NCBI GenBank assembly: GCA_002104985.1
Contig: MCGO01000039.1
Location: 1-64,000, forward strand
DNA from: Rhizoclosmatium globosum
Taxonomy: Eukaryota; Chytridiomycota; Chytridiomycetes; Chytridiales; Chytriomycetaceae
Length of the DNA stretch: 64,000 nt
Direction of reading: 5' to 3'
Numbering within the stretch: the stretch's first letter is position 1; each line of letters opens with the position of its first letter. A program made the translations under genes and the position numbers. Shown here in pieces: positions 1 to 12,660 of this stretch. A model generated the notes under the pieces. That model had not been told where the DNA came from. It did no database searches and worked only from the letters and a program-made list of their open reading frames with translations.

Positions 1-2033
1 GGCAGGTTGTGGTGGAGCCACCAAAGACCAGTGGTGGTCAACGTCTATTTGAACAGTGAAACGGTCTAGACCGGCTGTTGTGGGCGTGTTTGGCATTACG
101 GTGCTAATGAAGGTAGCTGGGGCGTCATGGAAGGTTTTCCAATTATTTGTAGTGAACCTCGCCGACACATTTTTAGCGTAGGCCAAGTTTCGTACCAGGA
201 TACTAGCCGTTAAGATTTGCGGCGGGGCAGTTTGATGGTGATGGTGGTGGTTTGCAGAAGAGGAGGGGGAAGTAGAAGGACTATTGGTGGGTGAAATAAT
301 AGTTGTTCCAGTCGTGTTGGAGAGTCGAATAGAGTCTAAGGAGACGATAGGGCTGACTTGTGAAGGTAGTCGTTGTGATCGAGAATGAATCACCCAGGGT
401 TCATAGATTTTTGTCTGCAGGAACGTTAAGTGTCAAATATCTTATTAACGACAGAAATACTTACAGAAGGTTTCTTTGGGTGTTGTTGTTCGTACCAATT
501 ATCGCTAAACAATGAGTATCCGTCTTCACATCCCATAATTTCTTCAATATCCGAGTCAGGTGAACTAAATTCATCAGACGATTCGGGGTATCGTGGCGAT
601 TGAGAGATTCGCGCAGGTGATTCGTCTGATGAGAACAAGCAAACCTTGACATTCGCATAAGCTTATTAGTCACAAATTTTCACAATGAAGACATGAAATA
701 ACAGACATACCTGCTTTATCACGTTGTCAAAACACAAGCTCTTGACACTGTCGCGACGTGAAAGGGTTCGATATTCTGGAGCCCAAAGGTCTGGGGCGGA
801 CTTGGATGTGTGAAACGAGAATTTGGAGGAGGCAGAGGAAGTAGGAGAAGGTGGCATTAAACCTCCATTCGGTGATGAATGTGCTGACGAGTTGAGAGCA
901 GAAATGATTGGAGTGGATGTAGATTTTTTGAGAATCGGCCTTATTTTAGGACTACGGGATCGAGTACGTGAAGTTGCAATGCTGGAAGAAGAAGACGATC
1001 GTGGGTGGACTGTTGATGGGTGGAGATTTTAGCATTGGTGAGTTGAGGGTTTTGTTCCAGAGATCGAAAGACGAGCAAGAGCCAAGCAGTTCCGGATAAA
1101 TAGCTCGAGCCGGATAAATCAGCCACAATGTTGATAGGACGATATCCAAGTGTATGATTGAATGTTGAAGTTTGAAGTTCCATTATATGGTTCGCCGATT
1201 CAAGAGGTGTCTGGGTGAGCATAAAAGGGGCGAACAGACAAACCTTCGATTGCTTTCCTTAACGCCGGAGAATCAAAAGAATGACGAGAGTCCACATAAA
1301 TTTGAGGAGACTGAATAACTTGATGATTGGGGAGAATGTTTTGGTGATGCGTCCGAGATGGTTGACGAGGAGTGGTATCTGAGGTCGGAGACGAATGCGG
1401 TATTTCAATATGTAATTCTGGAGGTATTGTTTCAAGTTCTGGGCTGGACGGAGGAGAAACAACGTGAGGGCCTGCAGCAGCTGGTACTTCTACTGAATCC
1501 AAAATTGGGGAAACATTCATGTTGTCCTGGACGGGATCCGGATGCGGCAGTTGTAGAAGATATGCTTCCAATAAAGAAGAGCCATTTGTCAGAGTGGAGG
1601 CTGACTCAGAGGAATCCCCGAATCGGATGGAGGAGTCACCGTGAGCATGTTTTGATTCCAGGGGGACATTTGTCATGCCATCCTTTGACGCCGACGGAGT
1701 TTTAATGGGAAGCGAAGGAGAGCGTGCAATGCGGAAGGAAGGAAAGTCAGTTGATGGTACTATAGTCAGTTGGGTATGTGGCGGTGAGTTGGTGGTGAGT
1801 GCTGGCGGTGTTTTCCGGGGTTTCACGGAGGAATCCAGTTGTTCGTCCATGGCGACAAGAGAGCCAGCAGCCGAGGACTGTGAGGCCAGTGCGCGGGTTC
1901 GGCGGTACGCGGCAAAGCTCAGACCGCCGGAGAATGAAGCGCTGCGCGTGATTCGAAGGGGCGACGGAGGGCCGCTTGAGGGCACGGGAGCAGTGGTCGC
2001 AGTGGTGGTGGTGGTAGTGGTAGTAGTAGTCAT
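1..2033 (-). CDS. Glycogen-targeting regulatory subunit of protein phosphatase 1 (Gac1/PPP1R3-like), 3' end outside window
   Basis: Likely tethers PP1 to glycogen. The last exon in the window (about 428 down to 1) encodes the start of a CBM21 domain: VRNLAYAKNVSARFTTNNW, followed by DRFTVQID. Just upstream, spanning an intron, lies the PP1-docking region typical of fungal Gac1 proteins, KSLCFDN followed by VCLFSSDESPARIS. The N-terminal part is disordered and Ser/Pro/Thr-rich, with a poly-Thr run after the start. Inferred exons are about 2033-1236, 1189-710, 640-466 and 428-1. The open frame extends to 2153, but the first in-frame ATG is at 2033. The Ser-rich stretch near 1000-1150 changes frame, so an intron or indel there is unresolved. 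The gene runs off the window, so the C terminus is missing. Family call is firm; exon borders are approximate. Confidence 0.8.
1988..2030 (-). repeat. Threonine-codon triplet run
   Basis: A purine-rich GTG/GTA triplet run on the plus strand encodes about ten Thr after the start codon of the PP1 regulator. It is simple-sequence DNA and may vary in length between isolates. Confidence 0.7.
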
Positions 2034-3281
2034 TGTGGGAGAAGGGGGCGGCTGCAGTGGTGGTGGTGCGGGCAGAGCAGCCTCAGCCAGTCGACTGAGA
2101 CTGGTTGGAGTTGGGTGCTGCGCATGTTTGTTTTGTCGCCGATTGATAAGCAATTAACGAAGTTGTCTGGACACGGACGAGACGGGACAGCGCGCGATCG
2201 CCTTGTCTTTCAAATGATTGTGCGTGAAGTCGAAGCCAAACACAAAAAACAATCGTGAGAAAACCCTGAATCGTCCAAATTCACGTGAACAAACAGCCAA
2301 GCACAAACAAAAAAAAACACACATTTGCAAATTCTGGCGTTCCAAAGCATGACCCATTGAGACACTCTCTCGTTTTCTGCTTGGCTGCTTGCTGCCTGTC
2401 TGCACCCCGGTCTTGTTTAAATTCGAGTGTTTTCCAGCACATTCATGAAGGAACTGTGTCTGACTCACGCTCACTCTCTCAAGGTAATTTCATCCGTCAT
2501 CATTTCTTTCTTCTTTTCTTATAATAATTGCCTCGTACTCTTGTCGATGCCATAAAGTGTGGCGTGTTAGCGTTTGATCAAAGGAACAGAAAAGAATTGA
2601 TGGAACATGTGACGAGAGCCACCTTCAACGATCATGGGAAAACAAATGGTTTGCTCCAAATTCGGTCATTGCAAGTATCTGAAAAGGTTCTTATCGTTTC
2701 CCGTGTGGGATGGTGATTCAATGGCGGAAATTCGTTATTGGACTGACGGAGTAGGGTTAACGATAAGAACTTCAACTAATGAACTTCGTTATAGAAGAAT
2801 CATATAGTAATAATACTCATAAGCGGTTCAAAGGAGTCTCAGAATTGAGTATCATTGATGACTTCAGCACAATTATCACAGCACCACCGGTTGAAAACGG
2901 CTTTTTTATAGTTCTCTCCTTGATGCAGATGAAACAACGGATGAGATTGACAAATATGGAACTTCAACGTATGAAAACCTGGTGAAGTTGAAATGGTACC
3001 TTGAGTAGAATGTTTGGAGAAATAAGTTTGGAATGTTCAAGTCTCATCATCCACGAAAATAGAAGGCTGAACAAAGAATCCAATATATCTCGTCAAAGTT
3101 ATATTGATTTGATTTTTTGGATTGATGGTGTTGTACCCTTATTTTTTGTTTAGTAAATAGGGCTTGCTTACAAGAAACATCGTTTACACGATGGATACAA
3201 CCACTTCTTCGTTATACTTCACAGACGTCTTGTTATCGAGCATCTCATGCCATCACAATTGACATCCAAAACACACTCAAA
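2034..3281. other. Intergenic, no supported gene
   Basis: This is the shared upstream region of the divergent PP1 regulator and the first homeobox gene. Only short open frames without recognisable features are present. A 12-base inverted repeat (GTTCTTATCGTT near 2688, complement near 2759) flanks a 60-nt spacer. It could form a hairpin but has no known function. Confidence 0.5.
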
Positions 3282-5449
3282 ATGGATCAATTTGAAATTG
3301 AAACAAAAATCGCAAATTGGGCATCAATCCCCACGCACGCAATCGCCCAAAACACACTTGACATGTTCAACGCCCTCGATGCCCTTGCTACCGCCGCCCG
3401 GGCAGCCGCTGAAGACGAAGGAGCAACCAACATCAAGAAGGAGATGAGCACAGACGACCGTCCGTGAGCCTACCACAAACTGCGCAGTATCCGGTTGGGC
3501 ATGCGCCTCATATGCATCCGGCGACTTCGACAGTCTCACCAACTACAACTTGTACCCACCAAACTCGCACTCAACTCCACCCTCACCCTTGCCTCCACTA
3601 TCAACCACAAATGTTCACATACTACCACCACCCCGATCGCTCCTTTCCGGCCAGGAGCAGCCTTCAAAGAACGATGAAGTACTCCAATTACCTCCATTTC
3701 AGTCTTATCCGGCTCCTCAGATTGTGAATCCGGCACACTCAAGGACAACAACGGCCTCGTCTGCACTGCCACAGCTCGCTAGCCCCTTATCATCGCTTGG
3801 CAATAGTCCTCTTTCTATTCATTCAGGTATGCTTCTCGTTCGATGCAGTGCTTGGGTGCTCAGCGAGGTGTAGATGGGACAGAGCTTGGCTGATGTAATG
3901 ATTTGGGTGGAGAGCATCTGGAAAGGCCACAAGCCCAAAAATTGAGACATCATTCTCTATTGATAAACAATATGCTGTAACTATTCGACTCGTTAATATC
4001 CAAAATTCATCCTGCAGTCAATTACCTTCCTTATCTACACTCCATTAATTATACCCAATATGCTAATTAATTTCCTGTTTTGGACTACAGTCCGTGACTT
4101 GAGCACATCAAGCCGGCATATATTGCCACCTCCTCATCTGCAGACAGGATCTAGTTTATATAATCGAAGCAATAGCCTTGCATCTGTTGCTTCGACCCCA
4201 TATTCGGCATCGTCAAGTACACAAAATTCTCCGTACGCCCAGGCAATTCCTCAATTAACAAGATACAATGCAGACACGAGCTATGAAGGACAGCACCAGC
4301 AACATTATCCACGAACTTACTCCCATGACAGTCCCAATTATCAACCAGCGTCGCCACTACTGCCAAGCCGACCATTGAAACAGTTATTGGATGGGGAGCA
4401 GCCAAGTGGGAGTGCTCCACCTTACCCATATTCTCAAACACAAACTGTATATCATCAACAAGCACCACCCTACCCACATGGCCTTATTTACATCATCAAC
4501 CAGCTTACCAACATGAAAGTCATTATGTTTCAGATTCTCGCTCAGCCTCACCATATATACCGGCTCCTGGAATTGGTTATACTAATACCCAAAGTTCAAG
4601 CCATCCTCCACATCAACCACAACGGCATCCATCAAATCCAGAGCAATACTATCCGCCCCAACTTCAGCATTACTCTCAACCTCTACCAGACCATCCGTAT
4701 CGGAACGATCAATACCCTCCACCTCAACCGTATCACCAAGAATTTCCGTATCAGTCACAAGCACAGCCACGATACAGCCCACAGCAACAAATGCCGCCAC
4801 CCCCAAAACAAGAACAACCCCATACCCCAAAGACAACCACAACCCTCAACTCGACCATCCCACCCTCTCCAACAAACAACAACAAACCCACAACCAACTC
4901 CAGCAACATCCCACGCCCCATCCCAACCCAAGCACAAAACGTCGCCGCGAAACATCCCGTCGATACCGCTCACAAAACCCCAAATCGCATGCCTCTCAAA
5001 ACTATTTGACATTGACCCGTCCCCCGTCAGCGCCATGCACCTCCGCGTCGCAGAAGTAACAGGAATGCCACGGAAAGCCGTTCGCCTCTGGTTCCAAAAC
5101 GCGCGCGCTCGGTTACGCCGCGAGGCCCGAAACGCTGGATTCAGAGACCCAAGCACTCCTGCGGAACTGAAAAAGTATCAGTGGTTTCTTGCAGTGGAGG
5201 TGGTGAAGGGGCTATTGAGGAGGATGGGGTTAGGAGTTATGATATTGAAGGGAGAGATGTGCCAGTCAAGAGTTTGATGCAGTCTGCAAAGGAGTTGAAT
5301 GATGTGCTTGTAGAGTATACGGAAGGTGTTTTCGGTGTTGATCGCTTTGTTTCTGGGGGTGCTGGGTTGGCGCAAGTGGGAGTGGATCAAGGAATGACGA
5401 CGATGATGAGGTAGACGAAGAAGAGGAGGATGAGGAAGAAGAAGAGTGA
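3282..5449 (+). CDS. Homeodomain transcription factor (frame interrupted)
   Basis: A probable DNA-binding transcription factor. The C-terminal half carries a homeodomain with recognition helix RLWFQNARARLRREARN (about 5080-5130), preceded by a basic N-terminal arm KRRRETSRRYR (about 4937-4968). Q-, P- and S-rich segments precede it, and an acidic tail (poly Asp/Glu) ends at 5449. One intron is clear: donor at about 3826 (CAG/GTATGC), acceptor at about 4091 (CTACAG/TCCG). The coding frame steps by -1 at about 3462, 3520, 4480, 4820, 4968, 5178 and 5392. Restoring one base at 4968 places L16, F20, W48, F49, N51 and R53 exactly at homeodomain positions. The start ATG at 3282 begins MDQFEIETKIANWA. 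The intact product is therefore inferred, not read directly. Confidence 0.75.
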
Positions 5450-5634
5450 TATGGGGTATCACTGTATGTATTTGTAAATACTCATGTTTTTTTGATATAG
5501 TCCGGATTTTGTAGTTATTGTTGTTTAATGAAGCTCATTCTTATCTGAAAAATTTGAGAAAGAACACCCGAAATATGATACAAAAACAACTTTCGATTTT
5601 ACAAACGAAGAAAACTAAATTGCAACGTTAACAA

Positions 5635-6977
5635 CTATTCGTTCAAGTCATCATTTCCATCCTCCAAATCCTCATCCTGTTTGTCCGAAGCCGCCGAACC
5701 AGACGCCTTCTTTCCCTGTCTCTGTTGCCTCACCAATTGCGCTCGTCGGTTCTGGAACCAATACAAAATCGATTTATGCGGCATTCCCAACTTTGCCGCC
5801 AACTCCTTCTTGTACGCGGACTTGGAGTCTTGTTCTTCACAAATACCGATTCTAATACCCGCAATTGTTCTCGATTCGCGCGCAGACGTCTTTTAATGGG
5901 ATTACCGTTCGCGTTCAGGAGAACAGGCCCATCGTCTTCGTCCTTATCTGGTGATTCGTTGTAGTTGGCATCATCGTCTGAAGAGGGGGATGACGAAGAA
6001 ACAGAATCGGGTTCTAGTTGAGTTCGTATAGGGCTTGGTACACGCGTCACGGGAGCGCTATGTTGGGTGGTGCTTTGTTGTTGAGTCTGTTGGTGATATT
6101 GTTGCTGCAATGCTTGATGTTGTTGCTGTTGCTGCAAACGCTCCTGATGCATTCGCTGCTCTTGACGGAATAACGCAATTTGAGGATCTTGTTCCATGCG
6201 GTTTTGGGGAACATTGTGTGGACGGTGTTGAGCACGATGCGATGCTGATACTGCTGAAGGAGGTACAATAATTTGATGACGATGGCCTTGTTGTTGGTTG
6301 GTGTTTATCACAACAGGAGAGGGCGACGATGCAAAGACTGGTGCACTATTTGTGCGAACATGGTGAACACGTCGGTGGATCGCGTGGTGAAATTGTGGCG
6401 GTTGTTGGTTACTAGGCGCATACTGCGATTGCTGCTCTCTTGGGTACATTGGACCTGGAAGCTGGCGCTCAGTGAGAGGAGCTGGAATTTCTACATAAGT
6501 TACTCCATTATGCGGTTGCTGAGGGTGTTGCTGAGGATGGTAACGGTATTGTATTTGTGGCATCGTTGTTTGAGGTGATGAGTCCACACTGTTTGAAGGT
6601 CCACCAACAAGATAAGGAGTACTTGGGGCTGAGCTGATACTGGAACCATTACTGTCCATGGACGAAGTTTTACGATGCGTTGGAGTAACAGGTGCGTTGT
6701 AGATCAAATGAGATTGAGATCGCTGGTGAATAGGCGCTTGTGGTGGTGGCATCACAGGTTGGACTGAACTCGAAGAGTTACGAAAATAAGCTGGACTGTC
6801 CACGGAATAGCTCTTCTTATGCATGCCATGGAACACATGGCGTTGATGTGGTGATTGAAAGTGAGGGGACTGCTGAGTCAGGTGATGAGCGTTGGATGAT
6901 GTGGGAGATGGCAAAGCAGAAAGAAGGGCGGAGATGGATGGCAGCCGAACAGACATTGGCGCTGATGGCGCCGCCAT
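5635..6977 (-). CDS. Second homeodomain transcription factor (one frame step)
   Basis: A homeodomain protein encoded tail-to-tail with the first one (185 bp between stops). The homeodomain lies at the C-terminal end: KRRLRANREQLRVLESVF, then KELAAKLGMPHKSILYWFQN and RRAQ. The frame steps once at about 5815. One extra base there restores canonical 60-residue spacing (F20, W48, N51, R53). The rest is Gln-, His- and Pro-rich disordered sequence, including poly-Gln runs. I use the first in-frame ATG at 6977 (MAAPSAPMSV). A pyrimidine-rich acceptor at 7034-7030 and a CTAAC branch-like site suggest an upstream exon, possibly starting at ATG 7120. The stop at 5635 is read in the restored frame. It is not an obvious recent duplicate of its neighbour, because the homeodomains differ strongly. 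Confidence 0.8.
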
Positions 6978-7140
6978 CTCCACCACCGGAGTTGCATCCT
7001 CCTTCTTTTGCGCAAGTCCCAAGAGCAAACTAGAAAGAAAGAGAAGACAGCGTTAGTCAAGAGGGATAATGTGGTGCACACTCAATCAATCCACCCAATC
7101 TTATATCGGCTCCCCGACATCTTGCCTTATCCTCAATGCA

Positions 7141-7615
7141 TCAGGAAACTAATGTATCCAACCATTCCATCGCATCATCCACAATTTCATCCGGTGAGAC
7201 ACTAATCAGGTATCCTCCAGACTGGAAAAATTCATTCCGCACCACTCGCTTACTCGATTCAATCTACAGGATCCAAGGCATACCTGCAAGCATCCAGTTC
7301 CTGCTTAGCTTCAACGCCCGAATGTCCAATCACTAACGTCGACAATGCAGGCTTATGGACTTGTGGCTGGTATGATAGGATCGGTTCTGTAGTCTCTTCC
7401 TCCTGCCGCATGGGCTCATCGTCCATGTACACTCGATGCATTGATATGATACTCGTCTTAGATCGTAGAGTGGGATAACCGAAGGTTGTGTGGCTGCTTG
7501 AGAGTTGGAGAATGGGGGGTGCGTGCTGACTCGAGTCGTTTGGCAGACGAGTTGAAATTTTTTCGGTTTGTGTCCCTCCTGAAACGAGCTTCTGGGCCGC
7601 CAGATGCATCTCCAT
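7141..7615 (-). CDS. Unknown small protein
   Basis: I do not recognise this protein. It begins MEMHLAAQKLVSGGTQTEK and includes VHKPALSTLVIGHSG. A credible C-terminal continuation (SPDEIVDDAMEWLDTLVS) lies in another frame after about 7262, implying an indel of two bases or an unresolved splice. The stop falls only 21 nt before a possible first ATG (7120) of the homeobox gene on the same strand, so the two could also belong to one transcript. Low confidence in both ends. Confidence 0.35.
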
Positions 7616-9105
7616 CTCTGTTTGTGTGATCAATGGATGAAGACACTGAGAAATGAAAAATAGAAAGGAAGAAACGTTGTAACAGTTGTGGAAAGCTCCC
7701 CCTTCATGTGGATAAAAACCGTTCGTGGCTTGTTGCAAGCAAGGCCGAAAAACTTAAAACCAGTAGTAACTGTTCACTCTCAATTTCTCAGATTGTAAAA
7801 TATTAAAGTATTTATTAGAAATCCTCGTTTCTGAACTGAAACATTTTGAATGCGGAGCTATTCCCGCCTCCCAAGCCCAATTACGAAAAACGTGACAACA
7901 CGAAACCCTCGTGCAACAACTTGTTTGTGTCGGAGCGGCTGCACTCAACAACGATCCCTTCACCATTATTATAAGCAGCCTCCTGTCCTATCGATAACAA
8001 CGTCCGGTTCCATCCCGGCAAGATAATTACTTTCCAACGAATTCCATTCCCAAATAGTGCCAAAGCAGAAGCTGAACAGTGTCCTCTCCATGAGTTCAGT
8101 TGCTTGATTATGGTAGCTTTTGAGATTTGGAATGAACGCATTGTGGGCACTGGAATAATGATAGCATTGCATTTGTTCAATGTAGCAGGAAAAACATGTT
8201 ATTGTGGTTTTTGGCCAAAATCCAATTTTCTAGCGAATCGTGCTTCCGACATCTCCCGCAAACCACAATCTGCACCATATGATAGAGGCCTCAGTGTCCC
8301 ATAACAACTGAGCAACGGACAAATTCAGGGCCTATACATTGGCCTGGGAATGCGCTTTTCTTGAGACGTGCCAGAGTCACAACATGGCTCTATTGAAAAA
8401 CATCTTAACTTTCTTTCCATGTTGATGAGGATATGCAAGCGAATAAATTCCTCTCTTGATCGAATATATAGTCTGTTTATAATGTACTTACACCAAATCA
8501 AGTCCTCTATGTTGAATCTGTTTATGATTTAATTATTACAAAATTCTGAAGCTTTTTTTTATATTTAACTAGTAACTATAGCATGTTAAGTGTTTCATGC
8601 GGTTTTATGATGCTAAAATAGAACATCTCTGTTATACATTACTTTAACATGTTTGTGGCATCAATGCAAAGCTCCTGTTCTTCTCTTTCGATTAGTAGTG
8701 CTTGTATGACTTGATGGCGCGTATGTGTGGGAGGCAACGGAAAGTGCAATCGGTGGTGGCCGGAGTGGAAATTGTGCACTTTTGTTGGATTTCGTGCTAA
8801 ACTCACAATATAACGTGCATTATGAATAATCTTGCACAAGTTCCCCGTTTAAAGTCTATTAAGAAAAAACAAACAAAACTGTAATGAGTTCTTACAAAGC
8901 GCAAAACAATGTGATAAACAACTCATATGGTTGCGATATTTGATAGATATAGATGAATGAAAGAAAAAGGACACAAATGGAAATCCCACGAGACGAACGA
9001 AACTCAACATACACCCAATCATACTCTACTCACAAAACCAACCCAACCCCAAAATACATGGCACATAGATGCAAGAAAAAAACTCATCAAACAGAAACCT
9101 TACAA
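7616..9105. other. AT-rich intergenic region
   Basis: About 1.5 kb of AT-rich DNA with poly-A/T runs, especially near 8460-8640 and 8840-8960. No protein domain, RNA gene or repeat family was recognised. A 99-codon open frame on the minus strand (7881-8180) lacks recognisable features. Confidence 0.5.
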
Positions 9106-12100
9106 TCAGACATCTGCCAACTTCTTATCTGCCAATCCATCCACTGTATCAACTGAAGCAACTGCAGCTGCAGCTGCCACTTGATCCTCATCATCCGTGA
9201 CTTCACCTTCATCTGCCGAATCAACTTCCGCAGGCGCACTCAACTCTCTATACGCCTTTTCACTAAATTTGCTCCAGCCCCTACGAATCACAAACGTCAG
9301 ACACACAAACCTCATATCAATATCGTAAAAAAACTACTCAACTGCAGCTTGTACCGCTTCACGACATTCTCCAAATCCATAACAACCTCGAATCCACCTC
9401 CAATACCACTTCCGTCGTCCTCCTCTTTGCGTTTCGTTTCAGCAGAGGAGGTGGAAGACACTTCTTCCTCCGTCCAGACTTCATCGCGCATCCGGAACCC
9501 AACATCTGTGCTTCGTCGGATGTTTTCAACGTGCTTTCGGGAGTCAAGGAGGAGATCCAAAAAGAGCCCCGATGCATGTCGGTTTCGCTTCAAGTCCATC
9601 AATGTTAAGCTTGTTGCGTGGGGACGGATCAAGTCCAAACTAAGCAAATACAATTTTGAGTATTTGCGACATAAATCCAATAAACCTACATCATGGAGAA
9701 GAAGTCGAAAACGCTGTACTGCTCAGGAAGCCGCATATGCTGATGCTCCCAAAACGTTTCCAGCTCAAGGAGACTCAACACACCATCCCCATCCAAATCA
9801 AGTATCCGGAACCAATACTCTAATGCACTGTCTGTAGTTTTATCTTCTACAGACAAAATAAATGCTGTAAAAAGAACCCCCAATCAGTTAAGGGTTTCCA
9901 AAAGATATAAAAAAAGCAACATACCTATAAACTCTTTATACCCTAAACACCGCACAGTCTCCCCCGCAGTACCAGCAGCATGCCCAGCAACTTCTCCCGC
10001 ATCCACATTCACACCAAAACACTCCACAATCCTTGCAAGAGCCGCATGACTCAACGCACGACGTCCATACAACTCCAAATCATAAATCGTCAGTACCATA
10101 TCCCGATCCCGATCCAACTCCCAAAACTTGCAGTAGATAACGTAAAAGTCCTTGTATGAAAACACGGAGGGGATGGATGCGCCTAGGGAATTTGTTGCGG
10201 ATTCGAGGTTTATGAGGAGGCTTGCAATGTGGGAGGTTCGGATATCGCGGAGAGTTAGCCGGTTACGACCGTGACGGGGTGTGAGGTAGAGGAGACGTGA
10301 GATGACTGTTTCAGCTGTATTTTTGTGTCGTGTTAGAAATAGGGTGAACAAAGTTTTGAGGTGTAAGGGGAAACGTAACTGAATCGTGCTTGGAAAGCGG
10401 GGCTTGATGCAAGGAATTCAAAGGCAGTGTGAGTTGACAGAACGTCTTCAACAATGATTCGGAAGTCATCGTCACACACCCAATTCCTGTCGCCGTTTGC
10501 TTTCAAGACCTCAAATGTGAATGCATCCGTGTCTGGGTATATATGCTGATAAACGCCCACCATGAACCGATGGAACTGATCCCATCCGATGGTTTTTGCG
10601 TCTTCTGGGTTTGAGGAGGGATGGGACTCGAGGATTCGTTTGTGAACTGCAAAAGCCAGGTGTCGTGGGAGATTGCAAGTTGATAAAACAGGGCCCAATT
10701 CTTCCCGCTTGAAGCGTTTTGAGCAAGGTTGATCAGGAACTGTGACAAGGGATACTGAAGTGGTTGTAGAGATTTCACTGGCGATACTGAGTGTCATTGG
10801 ATCCTCTTTTTGAGGTTGTTCAGAGTATGGTGGTAAAGGCGTTGGGAAAAACAAGGGCCGACAAAGTGACAAGATGTTTGCTGTTAGTGTTTGGCGTTCT
10901 TGAGGTGTTGGTTTAGGTCTGAATTGCAGTTTCGGAATGACATTGATTTGTGTTCCTGAGGTGGGTTCAGCGGCTGAGGCAATAATTGGAGAAATTGTGG
11001 TTGTCATGGCATCTTGAAGGGATTCAATCAATTTGTCATTAGTGCTATTGGATTCTATAGTGGGTTCATCCTTTGTTGATGTGGTTGTGGCTGAGGCATC
11101 GGCCGAGGCAGATTCTAATCTAGGGACTGAGTTGTTTGCTGAAATAATGGTAGTATCCTCAAGAAGCGAGGCGACACTGTCGACTTCAACGGATGATTCA
11201 AGAGGGGTTATGAGAGGTCCGATTGTTGACGGAATATGAACGATATTATCAGTTGGAGCTTCGATAGCATCAGATAAAGATTCTGATGAATCCACAGATG
11301 GTGCGTCGGATACTGTCGTCTCGATAATGGCAGAGTCGATTTGTTTAAGGGGCAATGCAGCCTCATCTCCATCAATCAAGACTACAGGATCCACGATAAC
11401 TGTACCAATAGAGTCACAAGATTGTACAGCAGAATCCTCGGTGGAAATGATAATGACTGTGTTGTCCTTGTGATTGAGAGAAGAGTCTAAATTGGGACAA
11501 CAATCAGTGTTAGTGTACAGTTATTGGAGAGCAGAAAACATCACACCAGCCAAGTCTCCAGAAGCTTCAATTACTGGTTCTTCTGAGGAAAGCAGCTCAT
11601 CTGGAGAGGCAGGTGAACAGTCTGGAGTTGGAAGCACATTCTCCTCTTCGACTGCAGCAGAAGGGGAAGGCGAGTCCGAGCCCAAGTCATCACTTCCATC
11701 ATTTGTGTAGACAACATTAGCGAGTGGAGATCGAAAGAGTGAAGGCACTGAGGCTGGCGGGATATGTGATACAGTTGTGGTATCCTCCTCAGGCGACGAC
11801 ACCACAACCACCACAGGATTCGAGTCGTCTTCAACATCGCTGTCATCGCTGTCGTTTGGCGGTGGAGTTGGAGTAGCGCGAATGAGATTTGAGATTGGCG
11901 ACAGGATGCGCTGCGGGATTGACGAGAAGGAGAAGCGCTGGGCCAATTGGGGCGTTGTTGAGGTATTTGACTGATTGGTATTGTTTGATTGGGTGGACGT
12001 CGAAGTAGAAGTAGAAGTTGCGGACAGGGCATCGTCGTTGTTCGCCAAAGAAGAGGTTGAAGTTGAAGTTGATGTTGAGGGTGTCAAGGGCGAGTCCTCC

Positions 12101-12543
12101 GAATCAGAGTGCGACTGCGACTGCGACTGCGACACAAGCACCGACGACGACGTGGTCACAGACACGCGCGACACGACTGGAAGAGAACCGGTCTTGCTCG
12201 GCGGCGGCGGCGTGGCGGATGGCGACGGCGACCGTTGAAGGTCGAGCGAGTTGCGCGGCTGGAACTGGCTGCTACTACTACTACTACTACTAGTACTACT
12301 ACTAGTGCTAGCACTGTGCCCTAACCCATTAGGACTTAATCCATTGCCTGATCCGCCCCCGTTCGAAAACAACTTGGTCGCAAGCGCTGCTAGTCGGGAC
12401 GGCGATGCACTTCGAAGCCCCGGCGCTTCAAAGTGCGAATTGCGCCGTGGTGACGATTCCGCAGACACGGACGGACTCGGCGATCCGGACGAAGGCGGTG
12501 GCGGTGATGGTGTTTTCGACGGCGAGGTCAACCATTTGAGCAT
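9106..12543 (-). CDS. PP2A regulatory subunit B'' (PPP2R3-like) with long disordered N terminus
   Basis: Regulatory subunit of the Ser/Thr phosphatase PP2A; the B'' family binds calcium through EF-hands. The C-terminal core carries FTETVISRLLYL (joined across an intron), a degenerate EF-hand (ELDRDRDMVLTIYDLELY), a canonical EF-hand ILDLDGDGVLSLLELE, and SLTLMDLKRNRHASGLFLDL. The start at 12543 (MLKWLTSPSKTPSPPPP) gives a several-hundred-residue Ser/Pro/Thr-rich, low-complexity N-terminal half. A 60-nt intron at 11546-11487 has a CTAAC branch site and joins that half to the conserved part. Further introns lie near 10370-10328, 9925-9866, 9700-9680 and 9340-9300. It ends in an acidic, Ala-rich tail. 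No frame breaks are needed. It is divergent from the chitinase gene, 117 bp apart. Confidence 0.85.
12268..12308 (-). repeat. TAC/AGT triplet microsatellite in poly-Ser segment
   Basis: An almost pure CTA/TAC trinucleotide run on the plus strand encodes a poly-Ser stretch of the PP2A B'' N terminus. It is a probable site of length polymorphism. Confidence 0.7.
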
Positions 12544-12660
12544 CTTTCTCCCCAAATCAAATAAGGTACAAATTAAGGGGTCATTATATGCTTTCTGTAT
12601 TTTGTGTGCACGGATTCTCGGCCAATATTCCACCAATAATCAGCAATATTCTGGAAGGAA

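Noticed and set aside
2154..2474. 106-codon open frame upstream of the PP1 regulator
   Set aside because: Low-complexity Phe/Cys-rich sequence without domain features; more likely 5' UTR or promoter.
7881..8180. 99-codon minus-strand open frame
   Set aside because: No signal, domain or splice context; AT-rich surroundings make it compatible with chance.
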